From Bacteroidales bacterium (GTDB taxonomy: Bacteria; Bacteroidota; Bacteroidia; Bacteroidales; UBA12077): a stretch of 64,000 nt of DNA. Location of the stretch: contig JAEINU010000008.1 in NCBI GenBank assembly GCA_016342685.1, forward strand, positions 79,443 through 143,442, given 5' to 3'. The translations under genes and the position numbers were made by a program. Below are positions 51,306-60,013 of this stretch, piece by piece (within the stretch, counting starts at the first letter, position 1; the number at the start of each line of letters is the position of its first letter). The notes beneath the pieces were generated by a model. That model did no database searches and was not told where the DNA came from. It worked only from the letters and a program-made list of their open reading frames with translations.

Positions 51306-53357
51306 ATGGATAATGTACAATATGCCATAGAGATTGTTGATAAATGGGGGCAGCCGATGAAAAGATTTAAGTCGGAACTTGCTTCTGTTGATCGCATGCG
51401 CATAAAGGATCCATTCCGAAATATGCCCCGCAGTGTTGATCAATTAAAAAATAATATTAATCGATACAAACGAGCTGCTGACAATACTTTTCGTACCGAT
51501 CACCTTCGAAAATACAATATGCTTATCGGGCAAACCGAAAAGAAAATACGCATGTTGGAAGGAGCCTCGCAAAGTGCCAGTGTTAAAACTAATATGTTAG
51601 GTGGTGCAATGAAAATGTTGCCTGCTATTGGCGTTGCAGGTGGTATTATGTTGGCTTCAAGATCTGTTTCTGGGTTTGGTAAAGACAGTATTATGGCTGC
51701 TGCCGCTTTCGAGAAGTACGGTGTTACTTTGCGAACCATGCTCGGTTCACAAGGAGCAGCACGAGAGCGTATGACCGAGTATGCCGATATTGCTAAAAAG
51801 ACTCCTTTTGAATTACAACAAGTAGTTGAATCTGGTAACCAATTGCAAGCAATCGGCAGATATAGCCGTGGTAATGTAACCATGTTGGGCGACCTTGCAG
51901 CAGCAAGTGGCAAGCCTATTGAACAGGTTATGAATGCCTATGCTAAGTTGAGTACCGGGCAAAAAGGCGAATCTGTTAATATGTTCCGAGATCTTTTGAT
52001 TAGTTCAGAAGATTGGGCGAAAGCTACCGGGAAAGGAATTAAGAAAAATGGTGAGTTAGCAGCCACAACAGAAGAAATGATTACTGCTCTTCCAAAGATC
52101 CTTAAAAAGAAGGGTTTCTTTGGTATGATGGATCAGCAGGCAAAAACTACTGAAGGTAAAATAAGCAATTTATCAGATTCGTTCTATATGTTGAAAGAAT
52201 CTGCAGGAGAGAAAATGAAACCTGCCTTTGATGAGTTCTTATCGGGTACTGCCAACATAGTGGAAAGTATGAATAAGTGGGTAGCCGTTCCAGTACCTGA
52301 AAAAATTGCTCGTGAAAAAGCCGAGTTAAACGCTTTAGTTGGTGTTATTACCGATGCTAATACAGGTGAGCAGGTTCGATCTGATTTGATCAATAATTTA
52401 CAACAGCAATATCCTGAATTTTTAAAAGGTATTGATTTGGAAACTATCAAGAATGAAGATCTAAGAAAGAAACTTGCCGAAGTAAATAAAGAGTATGAGA
52501 ACAAACTCAGGCTTGCATCAATGAAAGGACTTTATTCTCAAGTTGAGCAGGATTATGAGGAAGCAAAAACCAAATTGGGTGATGCTCAGCTTGCATTATA
52601 TGCTAAAAACGAATTCACTAAAACAAAAAGTGATATAATTTCGCTTATGAACGATAAAGGCTTTGCCGATACACAATCGGGTGTTGTAAGCTCTGTTTTA
52701 GCCGATAATGTGAGCAAAGCAATAAAAAGTTATTACAGTGGTCAAACTCTAAATTATAGCGAGGCAGATATTCAAAAACTAATTGAGTGGAGTTCGAATT
52801 ATGCCACTTACGAAAAGTTTGACTCCATGTGGTCGTCGCCTGAAAATGCTGTTAAAAAATATGGTGCTGAATTGAACATACTTCAACAGCATAAAGATGC
52901 TAAAGGAAGGATGCTTTCAACAGAAGAGCACAAAGCTTTACTTGATAGGGCAAAGCGTATTGACACTAAAGATAAAAGTACTTACGATAAGTTGTTTGGT
53001 AAACAAGATCTTGCTTCAGAATTTGATGGCATAAGGCAAAAAGGGCTTAAAGGTATTGATGCAGTTAATATGGACGAGTGGCAAAGGCTTGCTTCGTTTC
53101 TTTCGGGAGATCTGAAATACAAAGAAGGATCCGGCACGGATGGAGGAAATGGTTTGGATCTTGGCAAAGCCAGTGCAACGATTGATGGGGGCGGCAAGAA
53201 TGTAAAACAGGTTAATGTACACATAGATTCTTTATTAGGTAATGTAACCAATCAGTTTAGAGATACTGATACTGTACAGGATGCCGATAACTTTTTAGAA
53301 AAGCTTTCGACAGCATTACAACTGGTTGTTAACGATGTAAATTATTCAGCAAAATGA
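51306..53357 (+). CDS. Tape measure protein
   Basis: A 683-residue helical protein that sets tail length. It has a hydrophobic segment near residues 100-125 (GGAMKMLPAIGVAGGIMLA), then the conserved tape-measure region (FEKYGVTLRTMLGSQGAARERMTEYADIAKKTPFELQQVVES) and long helical C-terminus. Position between chaperones and baseplate genes agrees. Predicted tail near 100 nm by the usual residue-to-length rule. Confidence 0.93.
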   Translation: MDNVQYAIEIVDKWGQPMKRFKSELASVDRMRIKDPFRNMPRSVDQLKNNINRYKRAADNTFRTDHLRKYNMLIGQTEKKIRMLEGASQSASVKTNMLGGAMKMLPAIGVAGGIMLASRSVSGFGKDSIMAAAAFEKYGVTLRTMLGSQGAARERMTEYADIAKKTPFELQQVVESGNQLQAIGRYSRGNVTMLGDLAAASGKPIEQVMNAYAKLSTGQKGESVNMFRDLLISSEDWAKATGKGIKKNGELAATTEEMITALPKILKKKGFFGMMDQQAKTTEGKISNLSDSFYMLKESAGEKMKPAFDEFLSGTANIVESMNKWVAVPVPEKIAREKAELNALVGVITDANTGEQVRSDLINNLQQQYPEFLKGIDLETIKNEDLRKKLAEVNKEYENKLRLASMKGLYSQVEQDYEEAKTKLGDAQLALYAKNEFTKTKSDIISLMNDKGFADTQSGVVSSVLADNVSKAIKSYYSGQTLNYSEADIQKLIEWSSNYATYEKFDSMWSSPENAVKKYGAELNILQQHKDAKGRMLSTEEHKALLDRAKRIDTKDKSTYDKLFGKQDLASEFDGIRQKGLKGIDAVNMDEWQRLASFLSGDLKYKEGSGTDGGNGLDLGKASATIDGGGKNVKQVNVHIDSLLGNVTNQFRDTDTVQDADNFLEKLSTALQLVVNDVNYSAK

Positions 53358-53989
53358 GTATAATTAAGATATACTACCGTAAGCCTACTGATTTGGAAAG
53401 AGTTGGTATTAATGCAGCTAATCAGGCTGCTTTAACGGCATCAACCACAGCCATACAGTTTATTAAAACTTCGGCTTATGCTCAAAGAATGCTGACTTTA
53501 CCTGAAGTCTTAACAAACGAAGAAATGTTAAGTCTGGATGGTAGTAAATCACCGTACAAAACCAGTGCGGGTGATGTAGCTCGTAATGTACTTATGCTTT
53601 CGACTATTGATGATTCATTGCAGATTCAACTTATTGATGTTGGCATAAAAGCTAGTCAGGCAAATACAATAAAACAAACCCCATTAACAGGCAGAAAAGG
53701 TACAATAAAAGAGTATATCCAAGCAATGGATCACAATGTGGTGGTTAAAGGAAATCTTATTTCAGGTACTGCAGGAGCTTTCCCTTTTGATATGCTTCAT
53801 GCGCTTGTTAGAATATTAAAAGAACCTGCCGCTTTAAAGGTGGCAAATAAGTATCTTGAGGCTTTTGATATTTCGAAATTAGTATTAAGAACAGCCGATT
53901 ATGATCAATCGGCTCAAAAATACATGAATGTGTTGCCGTTTAGTTTAAACTTCGTTAGTGACGAGGATTACGAGTTACAAATTGATTAA
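53354..53989 (+). CDS. Tail/baseplate protein, DUF6046-like
   Basis: A 211-residue protein overlapping the tape-measure stop by 4 nt. It takes the place of the DNA circularisation / gp43 protein in Mu but differs in sequence; I recall the DUF6046 family in Bacteroidota phages, and this resembles it (YIQAMDHNVVVKGNL). Tentative. Confidence 0.65.
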   Translation: MSIIKIYYRKPTDLERVGINAANQAALTASTTAIQFIKTSAYAQRMLTLPEVLTNEEMLSLDGSKSPYKTSAGDVARNVLMLSTIDDSLQIQLIDVGIKASQANTIKQTPLTGRKGTIKEYIQAMDHNVVVKGNLISGTAGAFPFDMLHALVRILKEPAALKVANKYLEAFDISKLVLRTADYDQSAQKYMNVLPFSLNFVSDEDYELQID

Positions 53990-53991
53990 TT

Positions 53992-54969
53992 ATGTTTGTA
54001 TTAAATTGTTATATATCCATAAAAAGCGCAAAAACACAACAAACCGTATCTTACGATTATGTAAGTGATGTAAACATTATTACTTCGCTTAAATCGTTTA
54101 CCGATACGTGCAAATTAATTGTGCCTCGCAAATTGAAATATAAGGGAAAGGATATTACCAACTACATAAGAAGGAACGATGCAATTGAGGTACAACTTGG
54201 TTATGATGATCGTTTAAATACACTATTTAAAGGCTATATAAAAACTGTTTCAACAGGAACGCCTGTTGTTATTGAGTGTGAAAATGAAGCTTGGAAATTA
54301 AAGCAGACACCTGGTACACCTAAGTTATATCCATCGTTAAAATTGAGTGATTTTATTGCTGAATATATGAGCAATTATGAGTGTGTAACGGCAGATGTCA
54401 ACTTAGGCGAGGTTCGTATTAAAAACGAGACTACAGTTGCTAAGGTATTTGCGTATTTTCAAAAGAATTACCCACTTCGTTTTTTCTTTAAAGATGATAT
54501 TTTTTATGCAGGCTTACCTTCTGCATTAATTGTGAACGAGCAAAAGACTGTTAACTTTGAAACAGGCTATAACTATATAAGTGATACGCTAAAATATACC
54601 TGTGCCGACGATGTTAATTTACAGATTATTTCAAAGGCTATTTTAAAAGATAATACCAATCTGGAATGGAAAGAGCCAATCAAAGTCGACGGAGCCGAAG
54701 TAAGAACTTTTTATCTTCCGGGAGCAAAAACGATTGATGATTTAAAAGTGCATTCAAAAGAAATGCTTTTAAAATATAAGGTTGATAAAATGGAGGGCGA
54801 CTTACTTGCCTTCGGTGAGCCTTTAATTACAAAGGGAGACATTGTTCATTTATTTGATGATGATTCTATTGAGCGAAACGATAAGAAGTTTATAGCAGAA
54901 TCTGTTAATTATAGATTTAATAAAGACGGGTTTCGTCAAAGTGTCAAATTAGGAGATCAAGTAGCATGA
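53992..54969 (+). CDS. Baseplate hub protein (Mu gp44/P-like)
   Basis: A 325-residue protein with the hub-like N-terminus (SYDYVSDVNIITSLKSFTDTCKLIVPRKLKYKGKDI, RNDAIEVQLGYDDRLNTLFKGYI), as in phage late control D / gp44 hub proteins, which form the baseplate centre around the spike. Overlaps the spike gene by 4 nt. Confidence 0.85.
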   Translation: MFVLNCYISIKSAKTQQTVSYDYVSDVNIITSLKSFTDTCKLIVPRKLKYKGKDITNYIRRNDAIEVQLGYDDRLNTLFKGYIKTVSTGTPVVIECENEAWKLKQTPGTPKLYPSLKLSDFIAEYMSNYECVTADVNLGEVRIKNETTVAKVFAYFQKNYPLRFFFKDDIFYAGLPSALIVNEQKTVNFETGYNYISDTLKYTCADDVNLQIISKAILKDNTNLEWKEPIKVDGAEVRTFYLPGAKTIDDLKVHSKEMLLKYKVDKMEGDLLAFGEPLITKGDIVHLFDDDSIERNDKKFIAESVNYRFNKDGFRQSVKLGDQVA

Positions 54970-55508
54970 AAAACGAAATAGCAGAAGCCATAAAGGAGCT
55001 TGCAGGATTAGCATTAATGCCTTTCATTATTGGAAAAGTTGAGAGTGTTGATGGTCGTACCTGTACGGTTAACCCGGTTGATGGTGGAGCAGCTATTGAA
55101 AATGTTCGCTTAAATGCTTACACCGATGGTAATAAAGGGATTGTTATAACTCCGAAGAAAGATTCTTTTGTTATTGTTGGAATGCTTGACGAGGTTGATG
55201 CAATGGTACTCATGAGCGATGAAGTTGAAATTATTGAGGCTATTATTGCCAACACATCTTTTAAAATGAGCGATGGCGAAATGCTTTTTAATGGAGGTGG
55301 TAACGGTGGACTTATTATAGTTGCCAATTTGGTTGATAAAATGAACGCTATTGAATCAAAGTTGAACGATGTTATTAACACATTGAAAACTGTTACTATT
55401 CCATTAGCACCCTCGGGAACTTACCCCTTGGCTACCGATTTTGGAGATATGACAGTATTAAGCGAAACTAGTACTAGCGATATTGAAAACGAAGATATAA
55501 AACATTAG
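54966..55508 (+). CDS. Baseplate spike/assembly protein (Mu gp45-like)
   Basis: A 180-residue protein with an OB-like N-terminus (IIGKVESVDGRTCTVNPVDGG) and beta-helical-type middle (VEIIEAIIANTSFKMSDGEMLFNGG). This matches membrane-piercing spike proteins (gpV/gp45) of contractile tails. A hairy C-terminal tail follows. Confidence 0.82.
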   Translation: MKNEIAEAIKELAGLALMPFIIGKVESVDGRTCTVNPVDGGAAIENVRLNAYTDGNKGIVITPKKDSFVIVGMLDEVDAMVLMSDEVEIIEAIIANTSFKMSDGEMLFNGGGNGGLIIVANLVDKMNAIESKLNDVINTLKTVTIPLAPSGTYPLATDFGDMTVLSETSTSDIENEDIKH

Positions 55509-55510
55509 TT

Positions 55511-55792
55511 ATGGACGGTATATTACAAGACGACGAAGGTGATTTATTAGTACAGAATGGTGATTTTGTAACTGGTGATATTAGTCAGGATATTGTTGCC
55601 GATACAATATTGGCTTTGCCCGGTGATTATAAAACTTATCCTTTGTTTGGAGCAGGTTTAAGAAAAGCTTTTAATGGCAAACCCAATGTATTCTTTGCAG
55701 GTAAACTTCGGTCTCAATTAAATGCCCAGGGCATACAGGCAAGTAAGGTAAGTATTAACGATCAGGATGGATCTATACAAGTAGAATTATGA
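55511..55792 (+). CDS. Baseplate wedge protein (gp46/gp25/W-like)
   Basis: A 93-residue protein (MDGILQDDEGDLLVQNGDFVTGDISQDIVADTILALPGDYKTYPLFG...) of the gp25/gp46-type sheath-initiator family. It caps the sheath onto the baseplate. Compact order with the hub, spike and J-like genes matches Mu. Confidence 0.85.
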   Translation: MDGILQDDEGDLLVQNGDFVTGDISQDIVADTILALPGDYKTYPLFGAGLRKAFNGKPNVFFAGKLRSQLNAQGIQASKVSINDQDGSIQVEL

Positions 55793-56130
55793 TGATATCA
55801 ATAAGTATACAGGGCGAACAAACATTATTTGATATTGCTATTCAGGAATACGGCAAGGCAGATTATGAAGCTTTATGGAAGCTTCTCGATGATAATCCAG
55901 ACATTGCTTTTGATTATAAAGCAATGCAAACCGATGCTGTTGCAGAGGAAAGAGTTCTTGTTGATAATTACGAGATAATTGAATCTGGGTTTAAAGATAT
56001 TGCTTACCCTCTAACCGAAGGTCAGAGTATAAATATTGACAGCGACTACTCAGGTAAAGATAATAATGTATTAAAACAAATTGAGGGATCTGTTATAGCA
56101 ACAGGCTATGCGGAACCAATAAATAATTAG
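55789..56130 (+). CDS. LysM-like baseplate/tail protein
   Basis: A 113-residue protein starting with a LysM-like region (GEQTLFDIAIQEYGKADYEALWKLLDDNPDI). LysM-type proteins bind tail tube or peptidoglycan in many contractile systems. Overlaps neighbours by 4 nt. Role by analogy. Confidence 0.7.
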   Translation: MMISISIQGEQTLFDIAIQEYGKADYEALWKLLDDNPDIAFDYKAMQTDAVAEERVLVDNYEIIESGFKDIAYPLTEGQSINIDSDYSGKDNNVLKQIEGSVIATGYAEPINN

Positions 56131-56134
56131 AGAT

Positions 56135-56995
56135 ATGGCACAAACAGAACAGGAAATTATTGACGATATGGGCGCAGCACCTTCGGGTTTTGTGTTTGCT
56201 CAGTTGGCGGATTGGGTATTGTGGCGAAGCTTTTTCGCTAATGCTATTGCTCTTTTTGAGAGTATTCTTGATCGAACTAAGAGTGATATAGATACTATTA
56301 TTGCCACGCAAAAATTAGGCTCAAAGTCATGGTATGCAAAAAAAATCATGGAGTTTCAGAATGGTGATAGTTTGACAATGAATGAAGATACTGGCATGCT
56401 TGAATATGTTAACATCGATACAAGTAAACAAATAATTGCAAGGTGTTCGGTAGGTGAAAAAGTTGTTGAGAACGTTAGTCATGTGGTATTTAAAGCCGCT
56501 AAATACAATAATCTTGATGATAAGGTTCTTGTGCCACTAGATGTATCAACGGAGCTTCCAAACTTGGAGACTTATGTTGAGAATGTGAAAATTACAGGAA
56601 CCGATACACTTGTTGTAAGTACCGCTTCCGATCTTGTTAAAATGATTGGATCTATTTATTATGATCCGGCATATAATCCTGCCGAAGTAATTTTCGCTGT
56701 TAAGCAAGCTTTAATTAATTATCGTGATACTTTGGGAGGTGGTGCATTAAGTGGGATTGTAAAAAAACACGAATTTTATACTAAAATAGCAGGGTGTTTG
56801 GGTGTATATGCTGTAGATCTTGATACACTTCAACATAAAACAAGTACAGGAGAGTACGGTTCGATTGAAAGTTCTGCCGAATTAGAAGCCGGGTATTTTA
56901 ATTACGATGTTGATAATGCAGGCTTTTCATTAGCATTTAAGAACTATAAAACAGATGTAGTAAATACAACCATAACAGATCTTAATTTAACTTAA
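56135..56995 (+). CDS. Baseplate J-like protein (Mu gp47-like)
   Basis: A 286-residue protein in the baseplate J position. The C-terminal part contains strands and VIFAVKQALINYRDTLGGGALSGIVKKHEF, resembling the J-family wedge. Divergent, so assigned largely by gene order. Confidence 0.72.
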   Translation: MAQTEQEIIDDMGAAPSGFVFAQLADWVLWRSFFANAIALFESILDRTKSDIDTIIATQKLGSKSWYAKKIMEFQNGDSLTMNEDTGMLEYVNIDTSKQIIARCSVGEKVVENVSHVVFKAAKYNNLDDKVLVPLDVSTELPNLETYVENVKITGTDTLVVSTASDLVKMIGSIYYDPAYNPAEVIFAVKQALINYRDTLGGGALSGIVKKHEFYTKIAGCLGVYAVDLDTLQHKTSTGEYGSIESSAELEAGYFNYDVDNAGFSLAFKNYKTDVVNTTITDLNLT

Positions 56996-56996
56996 A

Positions 56997-57491
56997 ATGA
57001 TAACCGTTAATTTTCGCAACTTAGCATTTTATTTAACTCCACCTTCGAAGCGATATCGAAGCGATGGTTCTCTTTCTACTCGAGTTAAGTGGTTACAATA
57101 TTTAGCAAAGCCATTAAATACATTAATGGACTCTTTTAACGAGTATCGAAAAGAATCGTTAATAGCTGCGAATGTAACTAGTCAAACGGCTTCTTTGGAA
57201 TGGTATTTACGGAGAAAGTACCACCCATCAATTAGGATCTATCATTATAGTGATCATGGAGTATATATATGCAACGATAATGAACTTTCAGAATACGGTG
57301 TTGATTTAAAACCCGAGTATGCTGATGCAGTAGATGGCTTGGTAGTCGTTCCATTACATGGCGAAATAGTTAGACTCGAAGGTGTAAGTTTTATGGTGGA
57401 TATTCCATCGTCAGTAAATGTCGATGCGGTAATAACAGACTTAGAAATATATAAAATAGCAGGTAAAAAGTATAATATTAATACAGTATAA
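56997..57491 (+). CDS. Tail protein (Mu gp48/I position)
   Basis: A 164-residue protein with N-terminal helical part (LAFYLTPPSKRYRSDGSLSTRVKWLQYLAKPLNTLMDSFNEYRKES) and beta C-terminus. It occupies the place of the last baseplate wedge protein that joins fibre to baseplate. No named family recognised. Confidence 0.68.
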   Translation: MITVNFRNLAFYLTPPSKRYRSDGSLSTRVKWLQYLAKPLNTLMDSFNEYRKESLIAANVTSQTASLEWYLRRKYHPSIRIYHYSDHGVYICNDNELSEYGVDLKPEYADAVDGLVVVPLHGEIVRLEGVSFMVDIPSSVNVDAVITDLEIYKIAGKKYNINTV

Positions 57492-57492
57492 C

Positions 57493-58968
57493 ATGAAAAG
57501 GCACATACAAAATTCAGGTTTTAAAAAGTGGTTTGGTAACTATTTTGTTGAGTTAGAATCAGAGCCATTAAAAGCCATTGATCAATGGGCATCTGCTTAC
57601 GAAGGGTGTATTATATCAGGTGTATTATTAAGCTTGATTTCAGGCACGACATATAATGTTGCTGCAGGAATGGTCGTATTAAAAATTGACGATGAATATA
57701 AGGTGGCTCCTTTGCTTGCTGCAAACAATGTTAATGTTTCAGTGCAAAAAGCCATTCGTTTAAAAAAGACTGCTGTAACAGGGCAATATCAAAACCCTTC
57801 GGACTTAACTATTGCCTACGATTATAGTGCCGAAATAATTGATTATACATCCGGGCTAGGTACGCTTAATCAGGATTACTTATTAATTCCAACGAATGGA
57901 GGAGCAATAAGATCGTATGCTGATGTTCTAAAAGATGCAATAGCGATCGTTACAACTGCGGCAAAAGGTTTAATGAGTGCTGCTGATAAGACTAAGTTAG
58001 ACGGTGTTGCAACAAATGCAAATAATTATGTACATCCATCCAGTCATGTAGCTTCAATGATAACCGAAAGCACAACAAAGCGTTTTGTAACCGATACCCA
58101 AATAATTAATTGGAATAGTAAAGCAAACGGATCACATACTCATTCGGCTAATGATATTGGCGAAACTACAACAAAAAGGTTTGTTACGGATGTTGAAAAG
58201 CAAGGTTTTTGGGATGGTACGTCAACGGTTTTGAGTACTATTAAAAAGGTAGGAATAGGAACGGCGGCACCTTTAACTAAATTGGAAATAAAAGGAGAGA
58301 CAGGAGCTGCAAGTGTTTTAACAATTGGAAGTAGTAATGTAATTTCAGAAGTAGGTCAGGAAATTGCATCTTTACAATTTAGACAAGGAGACGGGTCAAT
58401 AGGAATACCTGACAATATTACAAGTAGAATAGTTGCTGTTTCTGAGGTTTCAAATGGAGCTTGGGTAGGTTTAGGATTTGAGACAGGAGCACAAGGCGTT
58501 TTATCTGAAAAGATGAGAATTGATAAATTTGGTAATATTGGCATTGGTACAACTGCGCCATTATATAAATTACATGTAGTTTCAGATAGTGGCGCTTCAT
58601 TTTGGGAAAGTTCAAGTGAAGATCGAAACAACAGATTAATAATTGGAGCAAACTCTGTAAGTTCATTTATTCAGGGTAATTATTCAAGTGGAGGAACGAA
58701 AAATATTTCAATAAACGCAAACGGCGGCAATGTTGGAATTGGTACTGCACCATCATATAAATTAGATGTTGAAGGCTCAACAAGATTTAACGGGAATATT
58801 GGATTTTTCAACACAACTCCCATTGCAAAAAAAGCTTTAACACAATACCCTAGTCAGGTAGGAATAGACACGACTTGGGGAGGTAATGAGATCGAAGCTC
58901 TTGAAACAACTAGAGATTCATTACAGGAAGTGATAGACGCTTTAAAAGCTTACGGATTACTATCTTAA
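57493..58968 (+). CDS. Tail fibre protein
   Basis: A 491-residue protein, probably the host-receptor fibre. It has the fibre motif SHTHSANDIGETTTKRFVTD, with repeated TTKRFVTD segments (about 190-235), and later repeated GIGTxAP-x-KL motifs (three copies, about 255, 350, 415), typical of trimeric fibre shafts. A C-terminal coiled coil (IEALETTRDSLQEVIDAL) could trimerise. No diversity-generating repeat pair seen. Confidence 0.85.
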   Translation: MKRHIQNSGFKKWFGNYFVELESEPLKAIDQWASAYEGCIISGVLLSLISGTTYNVAAGMVVLKIDDEYKVAPLLAANNVNVSVQKAIRLKKTAVTGQYQNPSDLTIAYDYSAEIIDYTSGLGTLNQDYLLIPTNGGAIRSYADVLKDAIAIVTTAAKGLMSAADKTKLDGVATNANNYVHPSSHVASMITESTTKRFVTDTQIINWNSKANGSHTHSANDIGETTTKRFVTDVEKQGFWDGTSTVLSTIKKVGIGTAAPLTKLEIKGETGAASVLTIGSSNVISEVGQEIASLQFRQGDGSIGIPDNITSRIVAVSEVSNGAWVGLGFETGAQGVLSEKMRIDKFGNIGIGTTAPLYKLHVVSDSGASFWESSSEDRNNRLIIGANSVSSFIQGNYSSGGTKNISINANGGNVGIGTAPSYKLDVEGSTRFNGNIGFFNTTPIAKKALTQYPSQVGIDTTWGGNEIEALETTRDSLQEVIDALKAYGLLS

Positions 58969-58985
58969 TAATAATATATAAATAA

Positions 58986-59783
58986 ATGTGTGACAAAATG
59001 AAAACACCAATTACTTATTATGGTGGCAAACAAACTATGCTCAAGCATATCAAGCCACGAATTCCAAAACATAAAATTTATACAGAAGCTTTTTGCGGAG
59101 GGGCTGCGGTTTTCTTCGAAAAAGAAGCTTCTGATATAGAAGTGCTAAACGATATTAACGGAGAGTTAATTAACTTTTATCAGGTATTTAGACAGCATTC
59201 AAGCGAATTTAAACAGGAGCTTGAAGGTACTCTGCATAGCAGAAATTTACACTTGTATGCCCAAATGATTTACCAATTGCCAGAGCATTTTAGTAAAGTG
59301 AAACGTGCTTGGGCTTTGTGGTATCTATCCAAAACAAGTTTTGCATCTAAGCTAGATGGTTCGTTTGGTTATGATAAGTCGAAGAATACAATGGTTAAAA
59401 AGCTTTGCAATGCCAAAGAGTATGCAATTGCTGAAGCTGTTGCAAAACGATTAGAAAATGTACAACTTGAGTGCACCGATGCTTTACGTATTATTAGATC
59501 GAGAGACACTATAGATGCATTTCATTTTGTTGATCCTCCTTATGTAGGTACTAATTGTGGTCATTATAACGGATACAACGAACAGCATTTTAAAGAGTTG
59601 TTAGACCTTTTAAGCAATCTTGAAGGTAAGTTTATGTTAACCATGTTTCCTAACGATATGCTGCAAGAATACATCGATCAGTACGGTTGGCATAAAGTAG
59701 AAATAACCAGGACTATTTCTGTTAGTACATCAAACAGGAGAAAACAAGCAGAGTGGATTATTATGAATTACAATACTGTTTAA
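58986..59783 (+). CDS. DNA adenine methyltransferase (D12/Dam class)
   Basis: A 265-residue N6-adenine methyltransferase. Motif X YYGGK (about residue 11-15), SAM-binding TEAFCGGAA (33-41) and catalytic DPPY (183-186) are present in the alpha-class order. It likely protects phage DNA from host restriction, in analogy with Mu mom in role only. A start at 59001 (MKTPITYYGGK) is equally possible. Last gene of the prophage, and a plausible counter to restriction systems like those in the array. Confidence 0.9.
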   Translation: MCDKMKTPITYYGGKQTMLKHIKPRIPKHKIYTEAFCGGAAVFFEKEASDIEVLNDINGELINFYQVFRQHSSEFKQELEGTLHSRNLHLYAQMIYQLPEHFSKVKRAWALWYLSKTSFASKLDGSFGYDKSKNTMVKKLCNAKEYAIAEAVAKRLENVQLECTDALRIIRSRDTIDAFHFVDPPYVGTNCGHYNGYNEQHFKELLDLLSNLEGKFMLTMFPNDMLQEYIDQYGWHKVEITRTISVSTSNRRKQAEWIIMNYNTV

Positions 59784-59799
59784 ACAGTATTTAAAGAGT

Positions 59800-59888
59800 G
59801 GGTGGGGCTGTTGTCACACATCTTCAAAGCAAAAGCCAAAAAGCTACCCGGGGGTAGACCCCACCCGAATATTTTTACTTTTTGGCTT
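59800..59888. other. Structured region near the prophage right end
   Basis: Nested or competing inverted repeats: GGGTGGGG (59800-59807) with CCCCACCC (59859-59866), AAGCCAAAAAG (59833-59843) with CTTTTTGGCTT (59878-59888), and CTACCC (59844-59849) with GGGTAG (59852-59857). Could be the terminator of the late operon or an end-associated element. The rest up to 60005 holds the right-end inverted repeat. Confidence 0.65.
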
Positions 59889-60013
59889 GCTAATAAATGT
59901 GTGACTTTGCAAATATATGCTAAATAATCATACTAAAATAGTGTGTGTGATTATTGATTTTTTAGGACATTTGGTTTTATATTTGTGTACTTTTGGATTT
60001 TGCGATTATAGAA

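Larger units (their letters stand above)
26893..60005 (+). mobile_element. Mu-like transposable prophage, about 33.1 kb
   Basis: The element has DDE transposase, MuB-type ATPase, DUF3164, GemA-like, Mu gp27/28/29/36/F/G-type head genes, GH108 endolysin, sheath, tube, tape measure, baseplate and fibre genes. Both edges carry TTATAGAA (26885-26892 and 60006-60013). Removing one copy and the phage joins the ATPase frames (SFIE-SNKK). Mu-type elements make 5-bp duplications; the shared 8 bp may be a longer duplication or partly chance. All genes look intact. Confidence 0.92.

Noticed and set aside
51500..51913. Minus-strand open frame inside the tape measure gene (and similar long antisense frames at 37597-37959, 58356-58631, 2288-2623)
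   Set aside because: Shadow frames of well-supported genes, with no recognisable protein features.
57493..58968. Diversity-generating retroelement acting on the tail fibre
   Set aside because: No reverse transcriptase and no template/variable repeat pair seen in the window.
26895..60009. ATTAT as the 5-bp prophage target duplication (26895-26899 and 60005-60009)
   Set aside because: Joining there puts the ATPase halves out of frame with an immediate stop; joining at TTATAGAA keeps the frame.
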